Part shown: positions 25,849-34,237 of the stretch, in pieces
Layout of the letters: the number at the start of each line of letters is the position of its first letter
Position numbering within the stretch: position 1 is the first letter of the stretch
NCBI RefSeq assembly: GCF_013817345.1
Contig: NZ_JACDCW010000027.1
Location: 1-42,049, forward strand
From: Methylibium sp.
GTDB taxonomy: Bacteria > Pseudomonadota > Gammaproteobacteria > Burkholderiales > Burkholderiaceae_C
Direction: 5' to 3'
Length of the DNA: 42,049 nt
Notes under the pieces: generated by a model
What the model was told of the DNA's origin: nothing
The model's database searches: none
Seen by the model: only the letters and a program-made list of their open reading frames with translations
Position numbers and translations under genes: made by a program

Positions 25849-25884
25849 TATTCAGCAACTTTCAATGTCGAATAGGCAGAATTC
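25849..25884. promoter_or_regulatory. Candidate LysR operator in the divergent promoter
   Basis: Within the 82-nt space between crotonase and LysR genes, TATTC (25849-25853) and GAATA (25870-25874) form an inverted repeat with 16-nt spacing, and a GAATTC palindrome follows at 25879-25884. The segment is far more AT-rich than its surroundings. The pattern suits LysR recognition and activation half-sites overlapping the two promoters. Confidence 0.45.
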
Positions 25885-25905
25885 AGATTCCAAATATGCC
25901 GCCGC

Positions 25906-26811
25906 ATGAACCTGCGCACCTTCGATCTGAACCTGCTGCTGGTCTTCGATGCGATTTACGGTGAACGCAGCATCTCCAAGGCGGCGCACAAGCTGCACTT
26001 GTCGCAGCCGACCGTCAGCAACGCCTTGGCGAGGCTGCGCGAGCGGCTGCAGGACCCGCTGTTCGAGCGCAGTGCGCAGGGAATGTGGCCCACGCCGCGG
26101 GCGAAGAAGCTCGCCGATCCGATTCGCCAGGCCTTGAACGTGCTCGAGCGCGGCCTGCGCGGTGACGAGGCCTTCGACTTCGCCCGCTCCGACCGCGAAT
26201 TCGTCATTGCCGTGGAGGACTACGGTGAAGCCGTGATCCTGCCGGGCTTCATCAAGTGGCTGGCCGAGGTGGCGCCAAACATCCGGATCAGGATTCGCCC
26301 GGAGTCGAGCGCCCAACTCAAGGCCGAATTGCGCGAGGGCGCGGTCGACCTGGCGCTCGACTACTTCGTGTTGACCGAGTCGGCCTACCGCAACACCTGC
26401 GTGCTCACCGAAACGCTGTTGAGCCTGACGCGCCGCGATCACCCCCTGGTCAGCGAGCGGCTCACTCTAGAGCTGTACCTGGCCTTGCCTCACGTGGTGC
26501 TGGCCGCCCCTTCCAATGCGCGGCCGATGATCGATCTGGCCTTGCACAAACGCGGGCTTCAACGGCGCATTGCGGTAAGGGTGCCGCATTTCGTCTCGAT
26601 GCCGGTGATCGTCCAGACCACCGACATGATCGGCACCGTGCCCCGGCGAATGGCGTACTTGTATGCCGACAACTTCCGCTTGAAGTCGCATGCAGTGCCC
26701 TTGCGCATTCCGCAGTTTCCCGTGTACCTGATCTGGCACGAATCGGTCGAGTCGGACGAAGGGCACCAGTGGTTCCGCGACCACCTGAGGGAGTTCTGCC
26801 AGCGATTGTGA
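25906..26811 (+). CDS. LysR-type transcriptional regulator (NodD/LeuO-like) of the CoA-ester operon
   Basis: The 301-residue protein begins MNLRTFDLNLLLVFDAIYGERSISKAAHKLHLSQPTVSNALARLRERLQDPLFERS-like sequence, a textbook LysR HTH (residues 5-64) of the subgroup that includes NodD and LeuO. The effector domain follows, with DRE-FVIAVEDYGEAVILPGF and a C-terminal FPVYLIWHESVESDEGHQWFRDHLREF typical of this subgroup. It is divergent from the crotonase gene and very probably regulates that operon and itself. A GC-rich hairpin follows the stop. Confidence 0.93.
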   Translation: MNLRTFDLNLLLVFDAIYGERSISKAAHKLHLSQPTVSNALARLRERLQDPLFERSAQGMWPTPRAKKLADPIRQALNVLERGLRGDEAFDFARSDREFVIAVEDYGEAVILPGFIKWLAEVAPNIRIRIRPESSAQLKAELREGAVDLALDYFVLTESAYRNTCVLTETLLSLTRRDHPLVSERLTLELYLALPHVVLAAPSNARPMIDLALHKRGLQRRIAVRVPHFVSMPVIVQTTDMIGTVPRRMAYLYADNFRLKSHAVPLRIPQFPVYLIWHESVESDEGHQWFRDHLREFCQRL

Positions 26812-26866
26812 GCAGGTCGCGGCGAGTGCTGGAATTCGGCTCCAGCGGTGAAACCGAAGCCGTCGG

Positions 26867-26901
26867 GGCGGGCCTTGCTGCGGCCCGCCTTCTTGGCTTT
26901 T
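26867..26901 (+). terminator. Hairpin terminator after the LysR gene
   Basis: An 8-bp stem GGCGGGCC/GGCCCGCC (26867-26874, 26882-26889) with a 7-nt loop is followed by the T-rich TTCTTGGCTTTT. It separates the convergent LysR and peroxidase genes. Confidence 0.6.
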
Positions 26902-28388
26902 CAAAGGGCCGTCACGACGCCTGCGGCGTTGAGCAGATCGGCTATCGTGAACTGGTCGTTGCTGCCGAGCGTCGGCGTCCAGTCGGGCTCCTGACGAAGG
27001 TAGGACATGGCGTCGCCCTGCAAGACGCCGATGAAGACCTCACCGACGATGCGCCCGCCCACGGGGCCGAGCCGTTTGCCGTCGGCGCGCAGTTCTGCCT
27101 CCTTGAGGATGTAGAACCACAAGGGCGTGCTGTCGTCCAGGTGCAGCGGCGCCAGATCAGCCAGTTCGGCAGGGGTCAGCGGTTCTTCTTTCATGGCCTT
27201 GGCGACGCGTTGGCCTGACGGCAGCTTGAAGGTCAGGTGGCGCAGCAGATTGCGCCCGGCCAGTGATTGCGGCTCCCCGCCCGGCATGCCCGGCAGATCG
27301 AACAGCACGCTCGAAAGCTTGCTGTCGATGCGCTTGTTGTTGCGCGGCGGCGGGCTGCCGAAATCGAAGAAGGTTTGCCAGTCGATGAAGCGGTCGGCCG
27401 CACGTGTGCCACCGCGCATGTCGAAGGCGATCGGACTGACGGCCAGGTTGTCGTTGAAGAGCAGGGCGAACACTTCGCCGGTCGATACGGGGCCGAAATT
27501 GACGCGGTAACTCGAGCGAATTTGCGAATGCCCGAAGCGGTAGGCCGATACCGAGAACTCCACCGGGATGTAGGGCGCGTTGCGCCACTTGTAGAACTTG
27601 CGGCCGTTCTCGAGGATGTCGTCGACCATCGCCTGGCCGATGGTCTTGGGCAGGAACTCGTGCACGATGATCCACTGGTAGTGCCAGCGCACCAGGCGCT
27701 GCGCCTCGGTGAAGATCTCGTGCGTATTGGTGCTGCCGGTGTGGGCCTTCACCTTGGCAACCATGGCGTTGTGAAAGCGCAGCATCGCCACATGCAGCTG
27801 CGAAAGCACCATGTTTTCGTCGTTGCGCGGGTCGCCCATGATCGGCGTGCCCTGGCTGTTGCGTGGCAGGTCGAACTTTTGCGAGCCATCGCGGCACTGG
27901 GCCGGCGAGCCGGGAATGGCTTCGACCAGGAAGGTGGTGCGGCCGTCGTCGATGCTCTGGTCGTAGAGCGCCGGCGAGCCTTGGGGACCCTGGCCATACA
28001 CGCTGTCGAGCTCGAACGCCGGCGTGCGGAAGTTCTGAATCAGCTCCGGATCGACCTGCTGCTCCAGGCTTGAAGTGATGTCGAGCGTGAGATCGTGATC
28101 GAGGAACTGGCCGAGGAACGTCATACCGGCCGGCATGTCGGGGTTGTCGGAATTGTTGAGCGACAGGTTGGCGTCGGTAATGAGGTCGCGCGGGTGTGCG
28201 GTGAGCTGATCCATCGCGTCCATCAGGCCGCCTTGCTTGCCGAGTTCCTTGAGTGCGGCGCGCTTGCTCGGCGTGTCGGCGGCGAAGGGCGGTAAGTTGC
28301 CGAAAAGGCGGCCGAACTTGCCTTGGTCGTAGAAGCTGGAGGTGGGTGGGCTGTCGCCCGATCGATAGACTTTTCCGTGTCCTGCCAT
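26901..28388 (-). CDS. Animal-type haem peroxidase (peroxidase-cyclooxygenase superfamily)
   Basis: The 495-residue protein keeps the catalytic residues of the myeloperoxidase superfamily. GQFLDHDLTL supplies Gln94, Asp97 and distal His98, GDPRNDEN supplies Arg188 and Glu191, and AYRFGHSQIRSSY supplies proximal His287. Asp97 and Glu191 match the residues that form haem ester bonds in mammalian enzymes. No signal peptide is visible, so secretion, if any, would need another route. Such peroxidases are scattered in bacteria and oxidise halides, phenols or lipids; the substrate here is unknown. The ATG at 28388 has an AAGGAG site; a 7-bp hairpin (28411-28430) lies in its leader. It stands alone between divergent and convergent neighbours. 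Confidence 0.92.
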   Translation of the reverse strand: MAGHGKVYRSGDSPPTSSFYDQGKFGRLFGNLPPFAADTPSKRAALKELGKQGGLMDAMDQLTAHPRDLITDANLSLNNSDNPDMPAGMTFLGQFLDHDLTLDITSSLEQQVDPELIQNFRTPAFELDSVYGQGPQGSPALYDQSIDDGRTTFLVEAIPGSPAQCRDGSQKFDLPRNSQGTPIMGDPRNDENMVLSQLHVAMLRFHNAMVAKVKAHTGSTNTHEIFTEAQRLVRWHYQWIIVHEFLPKTIGQAMVDDILENGRKFYKWRNAPYIPVEFSVSAYRFGHSQIRSSYRVNFGPVSTGEVFALLFNDNLAVSPIAFDMRGGTRAADRFIDWQTFFDFGSPPPRNNKRIDSKLSSVLFDLPGMPGGEPQSLAGRNLLRHLTFKLPSGQRVAKAMKEEPLTPAELADLAPLHLDDSTPLWFYILKEAELRADGKRLGPVGGRIVGEVFIGVLQGDAMSYLRQEPDWTPTLGSNDQFTIADLLNAAGVVTAL

Positions 28389-28685
28389 GAGGGTCTCCTT
28401 GAGATTGAAGCGGGCTGTCGGCGCAGCCCGTCGGCTGCCGCGCAACCGGTGGAACTCTTGCAGGCGCAATGCAGCTTGTGTATCCCAAGAAGGTTTGCGA
28501 GCTAGGGGCTACGGGGTGACGTCGAAGACATGCTCTTCGCAGAGTGGCTGCTGCTCGTGACCAAGGGGCGGGCCGGCGAACGTGAGGGGTTCACACATCT
28601 TTACCCCAAGCCCAAGCCGTCTTCACCCCCGCCACCGAGCATGGCTGTACCACCCCGCACCGGGGTGTTCTTGCAGGGACTCACG
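28389..28685. other. Divergent intergenic region, peroxidase to Spy-like gene
   Basis: These 297 nt hold no supported gene. They contain the hairpin CGGGCTG/CAGCCCG (28411-28430) in the peroxidase leader and the CpxR-box-like motif described separately on the Spy side. Confidence 0.6.
28590..28629 (+). promoter_or_regulatory. CpxR-box-like site upstream of the Spy/CpxP gene
   Basis: TTCAC-ACATC-TTTAC (28590-28604) is, on the other strand, GTAAA-N5-GTGAA, one mismatch from the CpxR consensus GTAAA-N5-GTAAA. A further TTCAC at 28622 lies 22 nt on, two helical turns away, and TCTTTACCCC/TCTTCACCCC form a direct repeat at that spacing. The neighbouring OmpR-family regulator is the likely binder. 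Confidence 0.5.
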
Positions 28686-29222
28686 ATGAGACTTTCGACT
28701 GTGTCTTCGCGCGGCATGCGCGGCGTTTTGCTCGGTGTGACCGTGGCACTTGCAGGTGCCAGCGTCGCCGCATGGGCCGATCCCGGCCGAGGCCAGCACG
28801 CCCAGTACGAGCACCACGGCCACCACGGCGGCGCGATGAGGGGCGGCTCGCCGCGCCACATCGAGCGCATGCTCGACAGCGTGAATGCGACCGACGCGCA
28901 ACGTGCTCAGATAAGGCAGATCGCCGAGGCCGCGGCGGCCGAAAACAAGGATCGCCGCGCGGCCGGCCGCTCCTTGCGCCAGCAGCAAATGGAGCTTTTT
29001 GCTCAACCGACCGTCGACGCCAACGCAGTGGAGGCGCTGCGCCGGCAGATGCTGGCCGAGCACGATCAGACCAGCCAGCGCATGACCCAGGCCATGCTCG
29101 ACATCAGCCGCTTGCTCACACCCGAACAGCGCGCGCAGATGGCCGAGAAGCAGAAGGATCGGCGTGAGCTGATGAAGAAGCACCACCGCGAGCGCCGGCA
29201 GCTCGACGCGCCGGCCGGTTGA
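28686..29222 (+). CDS. Spy/CpxP-family periplasmic chaperone-like protein
   Basis: The 178-residue protein has a signal peptide (about residues 1-31, ending SVAAWA) and a His-rich stretch EHHGHHGG just after it. The helical region contains two LTxxQ-type repeats, VNATDAQRAQIRQI and LLTPEQRAQMAEKQ, which define the CpxP/Spy family. Charged helices at the C-terminus (KDRRELMKKHHRERR) fit the cradle-shaped dimer. Spy prevents aggregation in the periplasm, while CpxP dampens the CpxA kinase. The His cluster suggests metal binding. A two-component system follows in the same direction, and a CpxR-box-like element lies upstream, so an envelope-stress feedback role is likely. Confidence 0.88.
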   Translation: MRLSTVSSRGMRGVLLGVTVALAGASVAAWADPGRGQHAQYEHHGHHGGAMRGGSPRHIERMLDSVNATDAQRAQIRQIAEAAAAENKDRRAAGRSLRQQQMELFAQPTVDANAVEALRRQMLAEHDQTSQRMTQAMLDISRLLTPEQRAQMAEKQKDRRELMKKHHRERRQLDAPAG

Positions 29223-29428
29223 GTCTTGCGGTCCACGCGCTTTCCGCACGGCAAGAGAGCGGCGTTCGGACGCCAGGGCCCTCGGCCTCGGCGTCCGGCA
29301 CGTCACCGCTGCACCGCATTGCACAGCGCTGAGCAAGGCTCGTGGCCTATCCTCTCAGACGCCCTGTCCGTGGACCGCCGCAGCGTGCTTTGAAGACCGC
29401 TGCGGATTTCCCCCTTCGAGAAACCGCC

Positions 29429-30136
29429 ATGAGTGCCCGACTGCTGCTGATCGATGACGACGCCCGCCTCACCGCCATGGTGGGCGACTACCTGCGCCAG
29501 GCCGGCTATAGCGTCGAAGCCGTGCCGACTTTGGCCGCCGGCCGCGACCGGCTGGCGCGCGAGCCCTACGACGCACTGGTGCTCGACCTGATGCTGCCGG
29601 ACGGCGACGGCCTCGAGCTCACCCGCGAGCTCCGCGCGGCACCGCGCACGCGCAGCCTGCCGCTGCTCATGCTCACGGCCCGCGGCGAGGCGATGGACCG
29701 CATCGTCGGCCTGGAACTCGGCGCCGACGACTACCTGCCCAAGCCTTTCGAGCCGCGCGAACTGCTGGCGCGCGTAAAGGCGCTGCTGCGCCGCACCTCG
29801 CCGCCGAGCGACGACGAAGTGCTGCGCTTCGGCCGGCTGGAGGTCGACCCCGCTGGCCGCCAGGCCCGCCTGGAAGGCAAGCCCTGCGAGCTGACCAGCT
29901 ACCAGTTCGACCTGCTGCTCGTGCTGGCCCGCGCGCCGGGCCGCGTGCTCTCGCGCGATCAGATCATGGACGTGCTCAAGGGCCATGCGCTGGAGGCCTT
30001 CGACCGCTCGATCGACGTGCACGTCTCGCGCATCCGTGCCGCCATCGAAGACGACCCGAAGATGCCGCGCCGCATCCTTACCGTGCGCGGCGCCGGCTAC
30101 GTGTTCGCGAAGAAGCAGGATGCCGAGGCAGCCTGA
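29429..30136 (+). CDS. OmpR-family response regulator (CpxR/RstA-like)
   Basis: The 235-residue protein has a receiver domain (LLLIDDDARL acidic pocket, phospho-acceptor Asp53 in LVLDLMLPDGDG, Lys in YLPKPFEP) and a winged-helix DNA-binding domain (about 130-228, with SYQFDLLLVLARAPGRVLSRDQIM and RSIDVHVSRIRAAIEDDPK). The closing TVRGAGYVF is standard for the family. It follows the Spy-like gene after 206 nt and precedes its histidine kinase by 36 nt. The context and the upstream box suggest a Cpx-like envelope regulon, but orthology to CpxR itself is not established. Confidence 0.94.
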   Translation: MSARLLLIDDDARLTAMVGDYLRQAGYSVEAVPTLAAGRDRLAREPYDALVLDLMLPDGDGLELTRELRAAPRTRSLPLLMLTARGEAMDRIVGLELGADDYLPKPFEPRELLARVKALLRRTSPPSDDEVLRFGRLEVDPAGRQARLEGKPCELTSYQFDLLLVLARAPGRVLSRDQIMDVLKGHALEAFDRSIDVHVSRIRAAIEDDPKMPRRILTVRGAGYVFAKKQDAEAA

Positions 30137-30172
30137 GCCCGGCGGAGCGCGCCCTGAGCTCGGGGGCGGCGC

Positions 30173-31651
30173 ATGAGAACGCTCTACCTGCGCATCTACC
30201 TCACGGTGGTGGCGCTGCTGCTGCTGTTTGCGCTGATCGCGGGCTGGCTGCTGCAGCACAACATCGAGGCCGAGCGTGAGCGCTTTCGCGACAACGCGAC
30301 CGAGCGGGTCACGGCCTGGGGCGAGTTGATCCGCAACGCCTTGCCGCCACCGACGGCGCCGCCCGAGCAGCAGGGGCAGGCACTGCTCGATTGGTCTGAC
30401 CGGCTGCGCCTGCCGCTCGCGCTCGACGACGAGCAGGGCCGGCGCATCGCCGCCGCGGCGGACTATCCGCGCAGCGATGGGACGCAAGGCACGACCGGCA
30501 CCGCGCCGGCTGCCGGCACTGCAGAAGACGACGCCGACGCACGCCGCGAAGCCGCCGGCGCCGCGCTGGGCCAGCGCCCACCGCAGCGCGTGGAATTGAG
30601 CGATGGTCGCGTGCTGTGGGTGGTGCGTCCCTATCGCACGCGCAGCAGCGCACGGGCGGCCCAGCGCGGGCTGCTCGGCGACCCGCCGGCTTTCATTCGC
30701 GGCACCGGACTGGTCGTCACGCTGGTGCTGCTGTTCGTGGCCGTCGCCGCGGGCGCCTATCCCGTGGTCCGCCGGCTGACGCGCCGCCTCGAAGTGCTCA
30801 AGCAGGGCGTCGAGACTTTCGGTGCCGGTGCGCTGTATCACCGCGTCGATGCCTCCGGCAAGGACGAGGTCGCGGCGGTGGCGACCAGCTTCAACCAGGC
30901 CGCCGCGCGCGTGGAGTCGCTGGTGCTGGCCAGTCGCTCGCTGCTCGCGAACGCCAGCCACGAACTGCGCTCCCCGCTGGCGCGTATGAAGATGGCGGTG
31001 GAAATGCTCGACGGCGCGGCCGGGGCCCAGCGTGCACCGCTCAAGGCCGAGATCGAACGCAACATTCGAGAGCTCGACCAGCTGGTCGAGGAGGTGCTGC
31101 TGGCCAGCCGGCTCGACGCACGCCATGAGCGCTCTCCCGACGGCGTCGATGAGCGGGTGCGCGAGGCGGTGGACATGATCGCGCTGGCCGCCGAGGAGGC
31201 TGCCCGTGTCAACGCGACGCTGGATCTGCCCGAGGCGCCGCTGACGCCGGCTGAACCGCTGGCCACGCCGCTCGCCCCCGAGAACGGCCACGGCGCGCCG
31301 CTGCCGGACACGCTCTCGGGCGACGAACGGCTGCTGCGCCGCGCGTTGCGCAATCTGCTGGAGAACGCCTGCCGCTACGGCGGCGCGGGCGCACCGGAAT
31401 TGCAAATGAGGCGCGCCGGCAACCAGCTTGAACTGCGCGTGCTCGACCGCGGCCCCGGCGTGCCCGAGGCGCAGCGCGAACGCATCTTCGAGCCCTTCTA
31501 TCGCCTGCCGGGGCATGCGGAGCAGGCGGGCGGCGTGGGTCTGGGACTGAGCCTCGTGCGCCAGATCGCGCGTCACCACGGTGGCGAGGCGCGCTGCGAA
31601 GCGCGCGAGGGTGGCGGGAGCTGCTTCGTGATCAGTTTGCCGGTGGCTTGA
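30173..31651 (+). CDS. Membrane sensor histidine kinase (CpxA/RstB-like)
   Basis: The 492-residue kinase has two transmembrane helices (about 8-28 and 178-198) flanking a periplasmic loop of some 150 residues rich in Ala/Pro. A HAMP domain follows (VVRRLTRRLEVLKQGVETFGAGAL and on), then HisKA with the phospho-acceptor His263 in NASHELRSPLARMKMAVEML, and HATPase_c with N box NLLENACRYGG, G1 DRGPGVP, F box IFEPFYRLP and G2 GVGLGLSLV. A Pro/Leu-rich insertion lies at about 345-380 between HisKA and HATPase. It forms an operon with the OmpR-type regulator. The palindromic repeat at 31711 lies after its stop. Confidence 0.94.
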   Translation: MRTLYLRIYLTVVALLLLFALIAGWLLQHNIEAERERFRDNATERVTAWGELIRNALPPPTAPPEQQGQALLDWSDRLRLPLALDDEQGRRIAAAADYPRSDGTQGTTGTAPAAGTAEDDADARREAAGAALGQRPPQRVELSDGRVLWVVRPYRTRSSARAAQRGLLGDPPAFIRGTGLVVTLVLLFVAVAAGAYPVVRRLTRRLEVLKQGVETFGAGALYHRVDASGKDEVAAVATSFNQAAARVESLVLASRSLLANASHELRSPLARMKMAVEMLDGAAGAQRAPLKAEIERNIRELDQLVEEVLLASRLDARHERSPDGVDERVREAVDMIALAAEEAARVNATLDLPEAPLTPAEPLATPLAPENGHGAPLPDTLSGDERLLRRALRNLLENACRYGGAGAPELQMRRAGNQLELRVLDRGPGVPEAQRERIFEPFYRLPGHAEQAGGVGLGLSLVRQIARHHGGEARCEAREGGGSCFVISLPVA

Positions 31652-31710
31652 AGCGGGGTGCCGGCGTGCGAGGTGCGGGCGGTTGGCGCAGGGGATCAGC
31701 GCACTGCGGT

Positions 31711-31746
31711 GGCCCTCACCCCAACCCTCTCCCAGAGGGAGAGGGA
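31711..31746. repeat. Dispersed palindromic intergenic repeat, copy 3
   Basis: The 36-nt sequence is nearly identical to the unit at 4305-4340 (GGCCCTCACCCCAACCCTC followed by TCCCAGAGGGAGAGGG). It lies between the convergent kinase and TonB-receptor genes, as the other copies lie between convergent genes, and probably acts as a terminator hairpin. Confidence 0.85.
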
Positions 31747-31759
31747 GCAGACGGCGACG

Positions 31760-34150
31760 TCAGTAGCGGTAGCGCAGCCCCACGAAGACACCACGGCCGG
31801 CGCCCGGCGCCACGAAGACGGCATCGCGCTCTTCGCCGGGGCCGTTGCCTCGAGCGTCGAACACGGTCTCGGCGAGCGCACCGAAGTTCTCGTAGCGGCG
31901 GTCGAAGACATTCGTCACATTGGCGTAGACCTCCCACGCGCGGTCGGGCTTGTAGCTGGCGCGCACGTTGAGCAGCCCGTAGCCGGGGACCTTCAGGCGT
32001 CGCGCTTCGGGCTCGTCGCCGGGTGCGGTGTCTTCCAGCAGGCCGTCCTCGTTGCCCGACACGCGGCGCGAGGAGACCGCCAGCACGTCGGCCCCGAGCG
32101 AGAAGCCGCCGCCGACTCGCCAGTCGGCGCCGAGCTTGAGCGTGTGGCGCGGGATGCCGGCGATGCGCGTGCCGGGCTCGATCGCCACGTTGCGCTCGCC
32201 CTGGCGCAGCACGCCGTCGGCCTCGTAGGTCGCATCGAGGAAGCTGTAGCCGATGCCCACGTCGAAGCGGCCCAGCGTGAGCGCGAGTTCGGTATCGATG
32301 CCCTGGTTGCGCGTCTTGGAAAAGTTGTCGAAGTAGCCGAGCTGGCCGTTGACGTCGATGCTGCGGAACAGGATGTCGTCGCGGTTGTCGGTGCGAAAAG
32401 CCGCGATGGTGAAGCGCGCGTTCTCGGCGAAGGGCCAGCGCAGGCCGGCCTCGATCGAGGTCGACTTGACCTGTTCAAGGAAGGGGTCGGCCTGCAGCCC
32501 CGCCGGCAGGCGGCAGGGTTCCTCGGGGTCGGCGCAGCCGAGTTCGATGACGGTCGGCGCACGCGAGTTGCGCGCCACGTTGGCGAAGACGGTCGGCGTG
32601 TTGCCCGCCTCGCCGATCCGGTGCGCGATGCCGAGCGCCGGGTTCACGCTGTTGTAGGTGAAGGTCTCGCGCGGCTTGTCTTCGACCACGTCGGTGTCGT
32701 CGTCGCGCGTGGTGAGCTGGTTGCCGACGCGCGAGCGGTTGTAGCGCAGTGTGCCGGTCAGGTGGGTGCGCGGGGCGAGCCGGATCGTGTCGCTGGCATA
32801 AATGCCGTAGTGCGTGGATTCGCCGTCGACGTCGGCCGACAGTTCATTGCCGAAGCCCGGCGCCGGCTCCACGCCGCGATCGGGCGTGAACAGGCCGCCG
32901 CGTTCGAACTGCCGGTAGCCGACGCTGCTGGTATCGACCGTGGCGCCCACTTGCCACTGGTGGGCGCCGATCTGGCTGGCGTAGTTGAGGCCGGCGCCGT
33001 AGCCGGTCTGGGTGGTGCTCGTGCTGTTGAAAGCAGCGTTCGGGTCGCCCGGGTTCTCGGGTTCCTCTTCGGCCTCGTCGCCGTTGACGGTGTCGCGCGT
33101 GCTGTGGCGCACGTAGGCCAGCGCCGAGATCGAGCTTGTGGCGCTGAGCGCGTGCTGCAGGTTGAAGCTGAGTTGCTCCAGCTTGTTCTCGGTCTGGTCG
33201 GGGAAGGTGTAGACCGACTCGCGGCGGCTGAAGTACAGGTCCTTCTCGAGTTCGCCGTCATCAATCGTGTAGGCAGGGATCAGGCCGTTGCCGACCAGGT
33301 CGCTGCGCCCGAGCAGCAGGTTCACGCTCCAGTTGGTGGTGCCGTTGTCGCGGCCGATCTTGGCGAGGAACTGGCCGAGATCGCCTTCGGAATGGTCGCG
33401 CCAGCCGTCTTCTTCGAAGTACGTGAAGGCGGCGAACTGATGCCAGCCGCTGGCTTCGTCGTTGCGGCCGTAGCTCAGGTCCAGTCGCTTGCGGCCGAAG
33501 CTGCCGCCGGAGATCTCGGCGCGTGCGCCGGGTGCGCTGCGGCCATCGTGCGTGGTGTAGGCCAGCGCGCCGCCGAGTGAGTTGAGGCCGAAGGCCGGGT
33601 TGGCGCCGGGCACCAGCGAGATGGTGTTGACCGCAAATTCCGGAATCAGGTCGAAATTGACGACATCGCCGAAAGGCTCGTTGATGCGCACGCCGTCGAG
33701 ATAGACCGACAGGCCCTGGCCGGCGCCGAGCAACGGCGAGGCGCGGAAGCCGCGGTAGGTGAGGTCGCCCTGAAATGGGCTGCCCTGGATGTCGTTGACC
33801 TGCACGCCGGGGACGCGGCGATTGAGGTAATCGACCAGGTTGCCGGCCTGCGCGTCATCGATGCGCTCGCGTTTGATGAGCTGGGTTGAATAGGGCAACA
33901 GGTCGCGGTCGATGCCCTGACCCGGCAGCGGCGAGGTGCCGATGATCTCGACGCGGTCGAGCTTCGTGGTCGCGGCCGGCGTGCCGGGGGTCGGTGCGCT
34001 TTGCGCGGCCGCGACGGCGGGCATTGCGATCAGGGCAACTCCCAGCCAGCCTCGGGCCGCAAGGCTTTTCGACAGCGGTGATAGTGCGGGGCCTCGGGCA
34101 ACGTTCCCCATCGGACGCGTGCCGCCGATTCTTTTCGAGATATGTCCCAT
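31760..34150 (-). CDS. TonB-dependent outer-membrane receptor
   Basis: The 796-residue protein has an extended signal sequence (about 1-50, ending PAVAAAQ; an inner ATG is residue 14). A plug domain follows (LDRVEIIGTSPL to about 200, with NRRVPGVQVNDIQGSPFQGDLTYRGF and GLSVYLDGVRINEPFGD-type motifs), then a 22-strand beta-barrel ending in YRY. The NPAFGLNSLGGALAYTT plug-barrel junction is typical. Ligand is unknown: siderophore, metal chelate or sugar are all possible. It is divergent from a MoxY/MoxX-like two-component system, with 24-87 nt between starts, and near PQQ-associated transport genes, so uptake of PQQ or of a metal chelate used by a PQQ dehydrogenase is an open possibility. Confidence 0.93.
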   Translation of the reverse strand: MGHISKRIGGTRPMGNVARGPALSPLSKSLAARGWLGVALIAMPAVAAAQSAPTPGTPAATTKLDRVEIIGTSPLPGQGIDRDLLPYSTQLIKRERIDDAQAGNLVDYLNRRVPGVQVNDIQGSPFQGDLTYRGFRASPLLGAGQGLSVYLDGVRINEPFGDVVNFDLIPEFAVNTISLVPGANPAFGLNSLGGALAYTTHDGRSAPGARAEISGGSFGRKRLDLSYGRNDEASGWHQFAAFTYFEEDGWRDHSEGDLGQFLAKIGRDNGTTNWSVNLLLGRSDLVGNGLIPAYTIDDGELEKDLYFSRRESVYTFPDQTENKLEQLSFNLQHALSATSSISALAYVRHSTRDTVNGDEAEEEPENPGDPNAAFNSTSTTQTGYGAGLNYASQIGAHQWQVGATVDTSSVGYRQFERGGLFTPDRGVEPAPGFGNELSADVDGESTHYGIYASDTIRLAPRTHLTGTLRYNRSRVGNQLTTRDDDTDVVEDKPRETFTYNSVNPALGIAHRIGEAGNTPTVFANVARNSRAPTVIELGCADPEEPCRLPAGLQADPFLEQVKSTSIEAGLRWPFAENARFTIAAFRTDNRDDILFRSIDVNGQLGYFDNFSKTRNQGIDTELALTLGRFDVGIGYSFLDATYEADGVLRQGERNVAIEPGTRIAGIPRHTLKLGADWRVGGGFSLGADVLAVSSRRVSGNEDGLLEDTAPGDEPEARRLKVPGYGLLNVRASYKPDRAWEVYANVTNVFDRRYENFGALAETVFDARGNGPGEERDAVFVAPGAGRGVFVGLRYRY

Positions 34151-34237
34151 CGATCGTCTCCTCTGTTGTTATGAATGCAAACCTTGAATTCTGAGCGAGC
34201 TGACTCTTCGCGAGCGGCAGGAATTTTTCCCGACTTG

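Noticed and set aside
29303-31579. 758-codon open frame on the minus strand
   Set aside because: It is antisense to the OmpR-type regulator and its kinase, both of which have complete domain motifs.
31658-33580. 640-codon open frame on the plus strand
   Set aside because: It is antisense to the TonB-dependent receptor, which has clear signal, plug and barrel features; the plus-strand translation has none.
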